Assembly (NCBI RefSeq): GCF_947179165.1
Contig: NC_077248.1
Location: forward strand, 14,349,256-14,413,255
Direction of reading: 5' to 3'
DNA: 64,000 nt
DNA from: Solanum dulcamara
Lineage: Eukaryota; Streptophyta; Magnoliopsida; Solanales; Solanaceae
The notes below the pieces were generated by a model. It searched no databases, had not been told where the DNA came from, and worked only from the letters and a program-made list of their open reading frames with translations. Made by a program: the position numbers and the translations under genes. Position 1 is the first letter of the stretch; each line of letters opens with the position of its first letter. Of this stretch, positions 45,326-55,799 are shown piece after piece.

Positions 45326-45400
45326 AGTAGGTAATGCACCTACTTGGACCAAGTAGGTGATGCACCTGCTTGGGTGGACCCCACCTCTCCACGTGACAGT
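45326..45400. repeat. Palindromic words (CACCTACTTGG/CCAAGTAGGTG) in nested solo LTR
   Basis: CACCTACTTGGACCAAGTAGG is a near-perfect inverted repeat, flanked by GTAGGTAATGCACC and GTGATGCACCTGCTTGGGTG. It ends about 90 bases upstream of the TATA box. Confidence 0.8.
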
Positions 45401-45491
45401 CATAGGATGGATGCATGGAATGAGTTGGTGGCCTAAGAGCCGGATACATGTCATCCTTAGGGGCTGACACGTGTCACTCTCAAGGGAGAAG

Positions 45492-45499
45492 TATATAAG
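45492..45499 (+). promoter_or_regulatory. TATA box of the nested solo LTR
   Basis: TATATAAG sits in GAAGTATATAAGGCAACTAA. The CATTTGTTCATCTTTTACAC downstream fits an R start around 45525. Confidence 0.6.
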
Positions 45500-48272
45500 G
45501 CAACTAATGACTAAGGATTCTCATTTGTTCATCTTTTACACTTAGAAATTAGAGCAAATTTGAGAGAAAGCAAGAACAAAAGGATATTAGCGTGCACACC
45601 ACATATTTAGCCAACTTGAGAGACCCACTTGTTAAGGTAAGATTGAGGTTCTTTTTCTTGTTAGCAAATCCGTTTTTGGATGGGACTGTTGTTAGTAATA
45701 TTAATATAACTCCTTCTGTAAAGCTTCATTTTGAGTGATTCAAGATGTTTTGGAAAGCTATTTCATAGTATATAACTTTTATTTAGGCTCTAAAACCCAG
45801 ATTTGCCTTTATCTGCTCGAAAGAGGATGATGAAGTATAAGGGAGGTGCTGCCCAGATTTTATTTTGGAAATCCTACATGGACTGTTGTTGGTATTTTGG
45901 GTATATCATTTTGTACAGAATTGTTGTAGGGGTGATTCGAAATTATATGTGACCCTAAGACATATGTTTATAACTTTCACTGAGGATACAAAGCCATTTT
46001 CCCTCATTTATCCCTTGAAAACTAAGCAATAATACAAGACAGTAGGCTGTCTAGAATTCCTGTTTTGATAGTTTGGGCTGATTTTTATTGATTTCATATT
46101 TAGTTTCGATATGATGAGACTCTTAAACTTAAGTAAATATTTAATTGTGTATTTAAGGTGTATATGCATTTATACTAGCTAAGAGGAACTGTTTGACAAA
46201 GTAGATTTTGGTTGGTCTATGGCGGAGATGAATTAAACTCCTCGAGTTGTGGTTGAACTTGTTATGGGCTAAAACGCTAAGGTTTGTGTATAAACTTGAA
46301 CTTGGAATATTTTATTTTTCTGAAATTTGAAGTATTTTGATGGGTTGTTTCCTTACTCCTTGTCTTGTATTATGGTATGACTATTATCTCAAGTATTGCA
46401 AAATATTTGCTAAATCGCCCACTTATACGAATTGCTTGATCATTTTGCATTCTTGTTGGGACTTTGTCCTTCTTGTTATGGTGACTTGTCATCGATATTG
46501 GCATGCCTCTCAATTTGGATCTTGCCCATCTTGACTTTGGATTTACATTTTGTCTTGACGATAGGGTTTCATCCATTCGCGAGTACGAGTGGGAAGCCAC
46601 TTTCAATATTGTTCTTGATTCTCTTGATATTGGATGACGACCCTTCTTGATTTTGGGGCTTCGGTCTGTCTTGATACTGATTGTGCTTAGTGTGAAGGCA
46701 TGACGTATATATTGGGCGAAATTGATTATTTGACAACTCTTTCGAATTGAATTATAAGTTTTCCTACTACTTGAACCTTCGAATATTGATATTGATTTTG
46801 AAACTCTTCAAGGTTTGTATTCGATACTTTGATATACTTGTTCACTGGGCTTACTTTTATCTTATTGAACCACCTGCGACAAACAAGGGAATTGAAGAAT
46901 TTAATGGCTTTAAGCCCAAATTTTATACACCACTAAGCTTTATGCTTAGCGATAGTTATTTTCTATTGTAGGTAATGTGCGGGAAGAGATGTAAAGATGG
47001 CCATTTGGAGTAGACTTTTGGAGCCCTTGTGAAGATCACATCTGCATATGCATCTAGTTTTATAAATATTTTGGGGACTTGTACAGGATATATGTGGCAC
47101 TTATGTATGAAATTTTGAAGGCTTGTGAAAACAAAACCAGATGCTTGTAACTTGAACAGGGTGACTAGTTTTGCAATTTTTGGAGTGTGTTTTTAACTCA
47201 AGTCATGCCATGTTCTGGGTTTATACTTTGACTTGTCATTATGCACAAAGGAATATAATAGTTTTGTGATAATTACTAGTTTGCGTTTTATGTATTTTAT
47301 GGACCCGCAATGGTGTTGAATTGGAAATGGAATTTCAAAACAAGTTTTCTAAATGTGTTGACTATTTGAGATTATAAAAAAAACTATCTTTTGCTTCGTA
47401 AGTAGCATCCTCCCAAAGGGGATGCTATTGGGATAGTGGCTATCTAGAACTCAAGTGAATCGGAGAGTGTGGTTGTGAGACAGATATGTTTTATGTGTGA
47501 GACAGTTAGACCAATTAGTGAGGGTTGTGCGAAATCATTGAACAGTTATGGTTTCTAGGTGGGGACTATTGGGGTGATGGGATAATAGTAAGGTGGGTCC
47601 CTAACCCACAAGTTTTAAATTGTGACTAGGGTGGTAGTGGAATCGTATTTTTTAGGGTGGTGCATACCCTAAGGGTGAGAATAAGGAGTGCACTTATTAG
47701 GCTGGGGTGACTAAATTGAGGAAGTTTAAGTATTATGATATCTCTTATTTCTCTGTTCATATATTATGCGATGGATATCAAATTGAACGATGATGCCTAT
47801 CAGTACGTATTGTTTGTAATGATACTACTCTTGTTATGCCACTTGGCATAGTCTGGTTGCAAGGTTAGTTATGTCTCTTAGGTAAAGACGAAGGTAATTC
47901 TCCAGCAGCTTTTATTTTTTCCTTATCTTGATGGAAGATGGGTCATTGGTCATATATTTTATTTCAACTCTTAGTAACTCTTTTACCTGTTTAGACTAGT
48001 ATCCTTGGGGGATTTTGTATAATTGTATAAGCTGGTTTTTAATATAGTTTTCTTTAGAAATTTTGGTTTAATTATTCAAGTTTTTTTAAATTCTGCGACT
48101 GTTCTTATATAAGAGGTTAAGGGTTCTCCTGCTCAGGTAATAAAGTGGGTGCCCGCACGGCCCGGTGAGTTGGATTGTGATAATTTTATATTTAAATTTT
48201 CTTTTTTATATATAATAATGGCTGGAATATCTTTTTAAATTGTCTCTTTTCTGGTAATTTTCCATATTGAAG

Positions 48273-48312
48273 GCCCTTGGAAGAGAAGGAATTTAGCCGA
48301 TCTTTTATCGAT
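48273..48312 (+). pseudogene. AGO4-like: Argonaute AGO4-clade downstream exon fragment
   Basis: After ATTGAAG (acceptor) the reading is GPWKRRNLADLLS, joined in phase to the TATG ending at 38083. AGO proteins have GPWKRKNL at this point. A donor-like GTAAGC follows at 48313. The last residues (LLS) depart from the usual EFGIV. The intron pieces on either side of element D (38084-38127 and 48183-48272) add up to about 134 bases, a normal plant intron. No further AGO exon was found to the right. Confidence 0.7.
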
Positions 48313-48389
48313 GTAAGCTACTTCAAGATTCCTTTTTACAGAGAAATAAATTTCAGAAACTGTCATCTCTCCAATTTCCTCATGTATGC

Positions 48390-48600
48390 TTTCTCCTTTA
48401 GCTAAATCTGTATAGTCACATAGTTGAGCATAAGGTGCTAAAAATTAAAGCACATCACATCTCATTAAGAAAGCACGATCAAGCTGAAAGTGGTAGTCAA
48501 ACTATGATAATTGTGTTAAAAGGCAGATTTGGATTGAATTCACAACTATCTATGGCCTACACACTATTGAAGATAGAAAGAGCTTATGGTCAGCACTGGA
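48390..48600. repeat. Direct repeat segment, copy 1
   Basis: About 200 bases matching 49590-49796 at roughly 85% by eye (shared TCACATAGTTGAGCATAAGG and TGAATTCACAACTATCTATG). The function is unknown, and ORFs in it differ between copies, so it is not called as coding. Confidence 0.8.
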
Positions 48601-48639
48601 GGTAATAAATTCATCACTCCAACTAAATTTCCAGTTCAT

Positions 48640-49285
48640 TCATTAAAACTTTGTCCAAAACTTCAAAAGCCTAACTGCACAAGCTCAAAATGAAAGCCTC
48701 AAAATCCAAACTAATCATCCTGCTAGAATAAAAAGGACCTTTCGGAGTTAACTGCATTGAAGAAATTCTCATATAAGCACATTTATCAAGAATATTGGTC
48801 GAAGTTAATTTTTTTCCAAAACTTCAAAGTGAAAATGGCTACTGACTCAAACTCAAAATGAAAACCTCGAAATCCAAACCAACCATCCTACTAGAATAAA
48901 AAGGACTTCTGAAGCTAACCGCACTGATGAAATTCTCATCTGAGCACATTTACCAAGAATATTGTCCGAAGTCAAACTTTGGCAAAAACTTCAGAGTTAA
49001 AACGTCTAACAATACAAAAAATGAAAGCCTCAAAATCCAAAGCAATCATCCTACTAGTAAAAGGACCTTCTGGATTAACCGCATTGACGAAATTCTCATC
49101 CGAGCATATTTATCAAAAATATTGACCGAAGTCAAACTTTGGCCAAAATTTCAAAGTTAAAACACCTAACAGCATAAACTCAAAATGAAAGCCTCAAAAT
49201 CCTAACCAACCACTAGAATAAAAAGGACCTTCCAGAGCTAACCGCACTGACGGAATTCTCATCCGCGTACATTTTACCAAAAATG
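48640..49285. repeat. Tandem repeat array, four units of about 163 bases (right)
   Basis: The anchors GGAGTTAACTGCATTGAAGA (48744), GAAGCTAACCGCACTGATGA (48910), TGGATTAACCGCATTGACGA (49071) and AGAGCTAACCGCACTGACGG (49234) repeat with AAAATGAAAGCCTCAAAATC stretches. It is the reverse complement of the array at 37390-37730. Confidence 0.85.
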
Positions 49286-49589
49286 TTGGTATCCATTGTG
49301 GTTTTCTTGAACTATTCACAAAGTTGTCGTTTAAGGTTTTCTAGACCAAAATTCATACAAGTACTAAAACACCAGAGCAAATAATATGTACACGTGAATG
49401 TTAGTATAAACAAAGAATGAGGGATAATCTCCATTAGATCAATTTATCTTTTTCTCTTGATGTTTTTTATTTGTTTCTTTACTAAGATACATGCTTCACA
49501 TTCCATTTAACTTGAGTTGCCTAATACTTACTACTCCTTTCTTGTATAATAGGTCCTACACATGGACAAGAACGACTACTATGGAGGAG
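49286..49589. other. Spacer between tandem array and direct repeat copy 2
   Basis: AT-rich sequence. It begins with a decayed continuation of the repeat. No feature is supported. The 126-codon ORF at 49491-49871 runs across a recombination junction and is not a gene. Confidence 0.5.
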
Positions 49590-49796
49590 AATCAACATCT
49601 CTCAATCTTGAGCATAAATCTGTATAATCACATAGTTGAGCATAAGGTGCTAAAAATTCAAGCACACCACATCATTAAGAAAGCACTACCGGCTGAAAGT
49701 GGCAGTCAAACTATGGTAATTGTGATAAAGGCACGACATGGATTGAATTCACAACTATCTATGGCCTACACACCATTGAAGATAGAAAGAGCTTAT
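49590..49796. repeat. Direct repeat segment, copy 2, cut by element G leader
   Basis: Matches 48390-48600 and stops abruptly at GAAAGAGCTTATT, where sequence identical to the element G leader begins (GTAACCACG at 49797). Confidence 0.8.
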
Positions 49797-49966
49797 TGTA
49801 ACCACGCACGATACAAAGTGAAAGAACAAAGGGAAAATTTCCTAAAAGTCCTCATAGTCTCTCAAAGATAAGTACAGACGTCTCTGTATCGATCCTCAAG
49901 ACTCTACTTAGACTCAGTTTGTATACACGTGAGACCTTTGAACCTGGGGCTCTGATACCATCTTTT
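49797..49966 (-). mobile_element. Extra primer site and leader fragment of element G family
   Basis: Nearly identical to 57141-57310: leader, then primer site TGGTATCAGAGCC (minus, 49948-49960) next to the left LTR. An LTR that should close the element is therefore followed by a second internal start. The fragment ends at 49797 with no gag. Confidence 0.85.
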
Positions 49967-52134
49967 TCACGACCCGAATCCGGGTGTGATGGCACTCATC
50001 TCAACCCACCGAGATAAGTCAGCCTAATAACCAACGGAAAGTAAATGTAGAAGTAATTGAGATAAAGCAAGGTTTAACTTAGTCAAAAATAAATAAATAA
50101 TCGCAAAATCCCCCAAGACTGGTTGTCACGTATACAAGCCACTAATGAATTATCGAAGTACGAAAAGAAATATAGTCACAATGTCTTCGTCTCTAGAATA
50201 GGACTAAAACATAATAAAAGAGTAAGAGGTGTCCGCTAGATGGATGTAACAGCTACCTCAACACTCGGAATGATAATATTCTCAGAAGTGGTAATAAACC
50301 GTAGGAGATCAAGCAGGCCTGTGCTCACAACCTACACAAGTGTGGAAGCAAGGGGTGAGTACCAACCAATACGGTACTCATCAAGTGGATAACTAAAACT
50401 AAGCCAAACTTAATAGATACAAGTACTCTTTTCCTTCCAACCGAACCTCCTTAACTACAACCTGCATAAAACTAGCTCAACTCTACACTTGTACAATAAC
50501 AGCAACAATATAGCCCACGAATACTCATCAATAATCTCATCAATGAATCATATCAAGTCAAGTCAACATATACATAGCAATGTAGGGATAAACACAAATT
50601 CACAAATATCAGAAAGGTGCAATGCAATGCAAGGAAATGATGCATGTCTGTCCTATCGGTACACATCCGCTGAATCACAGTCCGGAACCCATGGGGGACA
50701 TTTCTATCCATGTAACCTGCCACGGAGCGTGTGGCCCGTCCCCTCAATATACGTATCCTGCCACGGAGCGTGTGGCCCGACCCCTTTGTTTTATAATACC
50801 TGCCACGGAGCGTGTGGCCCGACCCCTTTTGTTTCGTATTATTTTCAGCCTCACATAATATGTCAGAACCAATGCAATCAATTCATGTTCATATAATTCA
50901 TGATAATAACGTGACAACAATAATAATTTTTCCTATCTCACATCAACATAGTCATTTCATATGTCCAAAATAAACCCATAATCACAACATATCACTCCCA
51001 CCAATACATGTCCTTAGATCACCATTTTATACTCCTTATCTCCTTTTTTAAGGCCATTCATATAGTCAATAACTCAGTCCAATTCTCATTACTCCCCAAT
51101 ACACATAACACGGAAATACAAGCATCTACAAGCTTAAACTGAGGTTTAGAAATTCACTTGCCTCAAATAATCAAGCAATTACTCCGGTACTTGAGTCTTC
51201 CCTTTTCGTTGGGCCTCCAAATAAGTATAATCTATTCATATAAATAATCACAATAAGCTTTTGAAACTGACAACATCCATATTACTATATGTTTAGCATA
51301 GATCCAAAAATTCACCCAAATATATAATTAATTTTACACATCTCAAACCTACGATTAAGTCTTAATTCTTCCAAATAACTTAACTTTAATGGTGTCCATA
51401 AATTATAATACACCCAATATTTAATTAGATAACTAAGTATATCAAAACTTGAATCAAAATATGATAGTATGTGAAAACTAAAATCCTAAATGTCGAGATC
51501 ATCATCACAGGCAGTGGTGCTACTCTGCCAGTAAACAAGTATGTATACTTTCCTTGCCCTATTTGATTTTAATTCATTCTACCCATTCCTTTCATATTAT
51601 TAGCCCACCATCATGATGCAATAATTGCAAAGTTAGGTCTCATTAGGAACCCACGTGAATCAGTAACAACAATTGAACAAAAAAATCATTTTTTTAACCC
51701 ATTATATAATTCTTATAATCTAAGTAACCAAAATAATAAAATAATACTAAAAATCAATGCCCACTAATTATCAACATGCATAACTCCAAAAAAAATAAAA
51801 ATATGGGACTTTATTAAGTTACTTGTTGCCCTTTTTCGTGAGTCCTGTGCAGACGGCTTTGAGAATGAAAAATAAGAGTCCAAGCGGTTTGTGGTATAAC
51901 CAAATAATGTTAATCCCTCTTTTATTTAATAACTAAAGTGGTATAGATATTAAATAAATTAACACTTTAGCCCACTAATTAAATTAATTCTCTAAAATTA
52001 TCCCTCAACTAATTAATCGAACTCACCGAAAAGTCCAAATTTATAATTTAATTTAATTTTTTTTTCTTTTTTTGGAGAGAGTATTTTATGAAGAGAGATG
52101 ACTCATTCTCAAAATGACTAAACGGGTCATTACA
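49967..52134 (-). mobile_element. 3' LTR of element G (left copy)
   Basis: Runs from CACGACCCGAATCCGGGTGT to GGGTCATTACA. It contains three CCACGGAGCGTGTGG units at 50716-50828. It is flanked by the pol end on the right and, unusually, by a second primer site on the left. Confidence 0.9.
50716..50828. repeat. Three tandem hairpin units (CCTGCCACGGAGCGTGTGGC) in left LTR of G
   Basis: Units start at 50716, 50757 and 50799, a spacing of 41-42 bases. Each has GCCAC and GTGGC arms around a seven-base loop. Confidence 0.85.
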
Positions 52135-55100
52135 TTATCCACCACTAAAAATTATGTTCGTCCCCGAACATAAGGTAAAGGAATATATACCTGAAGATTC
52201 AAAAAGATGGGGATATCTGGCACGCATATCAGCCTCTGTCTCCCAAGTCGCCTCTCTGACTGAACGGTGCTTCCATTGTACCTTCACTGAAGCTATCTCC
52301 TTGGTTCTAAGCTTACGAACTTGCCTATCTAAAATGGCTATAGGCTCCTCCTCAAATGTCAAGTCTGGACCCAACTCCACTGAATCGAGTGATAACACAT
52401 GGGACTCATCTGGAACATACTTCCGAAGCATGGAAACATGAAACACATTATGCACAGCCGATAAGCTAGGTGGCAAGGCCAATCTATAAGCCACTTCTCC
52501 AACTCGTGCCAAAATCTCAAATGGGCCAATGAATCGAGGGATGAGCTTGCCCTTCCTCCCGAACCGCATCACGCCCTTCATGGGAGACACTCGAAGCCAA
52601 ACATGATCACCCACCATGAACTCCAATGGTCGAATTCTCCGATCTGCATAACTCTTCTGCCTACTCTGGGCTGTCAAGAGTCTACCCTGAATTCTACAAA
52701 CTTGCTCCATAGCATCTCTAAGCAAGTTTGTGTCTAAGGAGTCCATCTCAACTAAGTCAAACTAGCCAATTGGAGATCGACACCGCCTACCATACAGAGC
52801 CTCAAATGGAGCCATCTGAATACTGGAGTGATAACTGTTGTTGTAGGAAAACTCCGCTAGGAGCAAGTGCTGATCCCATCTAGCACCAAAATCAATAATA
52901 CAAGCTCGGAGCATGTCCTCCAACACTTGGATTGTCCGCTTGGACTGACCATCGGTTTGTGGGTGAAAAGCAGTACTCATATCAAGTCTAGTGCCCAAAC
53001 CATGTTGTAATGCCTGCCAAAAGTGCAAAGTGAATACTGAACCTCGATCCGAAATAATGGATACTAGGACACCATGAAGCCGAATGATCTGACTAATATA
53101 CAATTGGGCTAACTTATCCGCTGTGTACCTCACCTTAACCGGAATAAAATGGGCAGACTTTGTCAGTCTGTCAACAACCACCCATATAGAATCATAACCA
53201 CCCACGGTGGGAGGTAAACCCACAACGAAGTCCATGGTGATCATTTCCCACTTCCAAGTGGGAATAGGCATCCTCTGACTCACACCCCCAGGTCGCTGGT
53301 GCTCGCACTTTACTTGCTGACAAGTAAAACACTTAGACACGAACTCTGCGATGTCCTTCTTCATCCCACACCACCAATAGTGCTGGCACAGATCATGATA
53401 CATCTTGGACGCTCCTGGATGGATGGAATACCTTGAACAATGAGCCTCTTCCAAAATCAGTCTAGTCAGGTCACTCACCTTAGGCACACAAATTCTGCCG
53501 CCAATCCTCAATACGCCTTCCGAATCAAGTACCGCCTCCTTAGCTTCACCTCTTAATACCTTGTCTCGAATGATACAAAACTTTTCATCCTCAAACTGTC
53601 TCTCCCGAATCTGCTCAACCAAGGAAGAACGGGCCTCCACCAAGGCAAGGACACCACCATCCTCTGAAATCTGCAATCGGACAAGGTTATTAGCCAACCT
53701 CTGAACATCTCTAGCCAATGGTCGCTTCTCAACTCGGATCGCGGCAAGACTCCCCATACTAGAGGACTTCCTACTCAAGGCATCCGCCACTACATTGACT
53801 TTTCCTGGGTGATACAAAATAGTCATGTCGTAGTCTTTCAGCAACTCGAGCCATCTACGTTGCCTCAAGTTCAGACACCTCTGACTGAATATATACTAAA
53901 GACTCCAATGATCGGTGAAGACCTCGCAATGCACACCGTATAGGTAATGACGCCATAACTTAAGCACGAAAACCACAGCCGCTAACTCCAAATCATGAGT
54001 AGGATAATTTTTCTCATGGGCCTTCAACTGTCTCGAGGCATAGGCAACCACTTTCCCCTTCTGCATCAACACACTGCCTAGACCAACACCGGAAGCATCA
54101 CAGTATATAGTAAATCCCACACCTTCCTTGGGTAGCGTCAAAATAGGAGCCGAAGTTAATAAAGTCTTTAGCTTTTGGAAGCTTGCTTCACACTCGTCGG
54201 ACCAATGAAAATCCACAGCCTTCTGAGTCAATCTAGTAAGTGGAGCTGCAATAGTGGAGAAGCCCTGCACAAACCGCCTATAATAACCGGCTAACCCCAC
54301 AAAACTACGAATCTCAGTAGGAGAAGTAGGGCTTGTCCAACCTCTAACTGCCTCAATCTTAGCTGGATCCACTCTAATCCCCTCTTTGGACACCACGTGT
54401 CCTAAAAATGTAACAGAATCAAGCCAAAATTCACACTTAGACAACTTTGCATACAACTTTTCTTCCCTCAACTTCTGAAGTACCAACCTCAAATGGCGGA
54501 CATGATCTGCCTCAGTCTTGGAGTACACCAGGATGTCATCAATAAATACTATCACAAAAGAATCTAAGTACGGGCGAAACACTCCATTCATCAACTCCAT
54601 GAATGTTGCGGGGGCATTCGTCAATCCAAATGACATCACCAAAAACTCGTAGTGACCATAACGAGTCCGAAAAGCTGTCTTAGGAATATCTGATGCCCTA
54701 ATCTTCAACTGATGATAACCGGACCTCAAGTCTATTTTGGAAAACAATGTCGCTCCCTGTAGCTGATCAAATAAATCATCAATACGGGAAAGAGAATATT
54801 TATTTTTAATAGTTACCTTGTTCAACTGCCTGTAATCGATACACATCCTCATAGTTCCATCTTTCCTCTTTACAAACAGAACCGGTGCACCCCAAGGAGA
54901 CACACTAGGGCGAATAAACCCCTTACTTAACAAGTCTTGCAACTGATCCTTCAACTCCTTCAATTCAACTGGAGCCATGCGATATGGAGGAATAGAAATG
55001 GGTTTAGTGCCAGGCTCTAAGTCAATAGCAAAATCAATATCCCTATCCGGAGGAATACCAGGAAGATCAGTAGGAAATACATCAGGAAACTCCTTAACCA

Positions 55101-55799
55101 CTGGAACAGTATCTATAGGAGGTGACTCAATACTGGTATCCCGAATAAAGGCCAAATAAGACATACACCCTCTATCAATCAACCTCTGAGCACGAATATA
55201 TGAGATAACCTTACCGGGATAGGAGCCACTAGTACCCTTCCACTCAATCTGCTGGGCACCAGGTATCGCTAAGGTAACAGTTTTAACATAACAATCGAGA
55301 ATAGCACGATGGGGAGAAAGCCAATCCATACCCAATATCACATCAAAATCTACCATCCCCAGAATAATCATATCTACCCAAGTATCATACTCGGCCAAGG
55401 AAACAAGACATGATCGATATACTTGATCCACCACTAAGGGTTCACCCACGAGTGTAAAAACATAAACGGGCACGGACATACGATCACATGTCAAATCAAA
55501 GTCAGATGCAAAATAGGCAGACACATAGGAAAATGTAGACCCTGGATCAAATAATACAGATGCAGGTCGATGACAAACTGGGACAATACCTGTGATAACA
55601 GCGTCGGAAGCCTCAGCCTCGGGTCTCCCTGGAAAAGCATAACACTGAGCTCCCCTACCACCTCCGACTTGACCAACACCTCTACCTCCTCCCTGAGGGA
55701 CTATAGCACCACTAGCACCCCTACCAGGAGTGCGACCACCCCTACTAGTCTGGGCTCTACCTCGACCTCTGACTGGCGGCGCTGGCCCTCTCACTGAAA
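52135..55799 (-). pseudogene. Element G pol (PR-RT-RNase H-integrase-chromodomain), two stops
   Basis: Protease [13 protein letters not shown] and [11 protein letters not shown] from [20 protein letters not shown] to the catalytic [10 protein letters not shown] (Asp pair at 54535-54540). RNase H from [19 protein letters not shown] at 53896-53898 lies in RNase H. Integrase has HHCC-type zinc residues ([26 protein letters not shown]). First Asp [11 protein letters not shown]; second IISDRGSVF; but [14 protein letters not shown] has Lys at 52939-52941 instead of Glu. A TAG at 52762-52764 follows. The C-terminal tail VQWKHRSVREATWETE is chromodomain-like. The frame is unbroken otherwise and runs to a TAA touching the LTR, so the purine tract is inside the coding frame. 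Confidence 0.92.

Larger units (their letters stand above)
45020..47429 (+). mobile_element. Solo LTR nested in LTR2 of D, target duplication GGGAT
   Basis: GGGAT flanks the insert at 45015-45019 and 47430-47434; LTR1 has an uninterrupted GGTAGGGATAGTGCTAT there. The insert starts TGTAATACCCCAATTTTG. It ends GGGGATGCTATT rather than the usual CA, presumably mutated. It is 2410 bases, with a TATA box at 45492-45499 and palindromic words at 45326-45400. The plus strand is inferred from the TATA and word order. The ORFs inside have no domains. Confidence 0.8.
38128..48182 (+). mobile_element. Non-autonomous LTR element D, inserted in an AGO-like intron
   Basis: LTR1 (38128-40223), primer site (40227-40239), a 3.5-kb internal region (40240-43742) and LTR2 (43743-48182, enlarged by a nested solo LTR). 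LTRs differ at roughly one base in eight by eye, so the insertion is old. No gag or pol is present. The only protein signal is an antisense transposon-protein domain at 41893-42720. The element lies between two AGO exons whose phase and reading continue across it. The flanks TTCTT (38123-38127) and ATTTT (48183-48187) may be a mutated target duplication. Confidence 0.8.
43743..48182 (+). mobile_element. LTR2 of element D, split by a nested solo LTR
   Basis: It starts TATAATGACCCAAACCATCG, a decayed TGTAACGACCC, and ends GAGTTGGATTGTGATA. Without the insert at 45020-47429 and one GGGAT copy it is about 2025 bases. It contains the same word cluster as LTR1 (43815-43885). Confidence 0.8.

Noticed and set aside
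49491..49871. 126-codon plus-strand ORF
   Set aside because: It spans the junction between a direct repeat and the antisense of the element G leader, so it cannot be a natural protein; the repeat copy at 48390 does not keep the frame.
50489..50896. 135-codon ORF found twice (also 57833-58240)
   Set aside because: Both copies are in the LTRs of element G, antisense to the element, without a domain; the duplication reflects the LTR pair.
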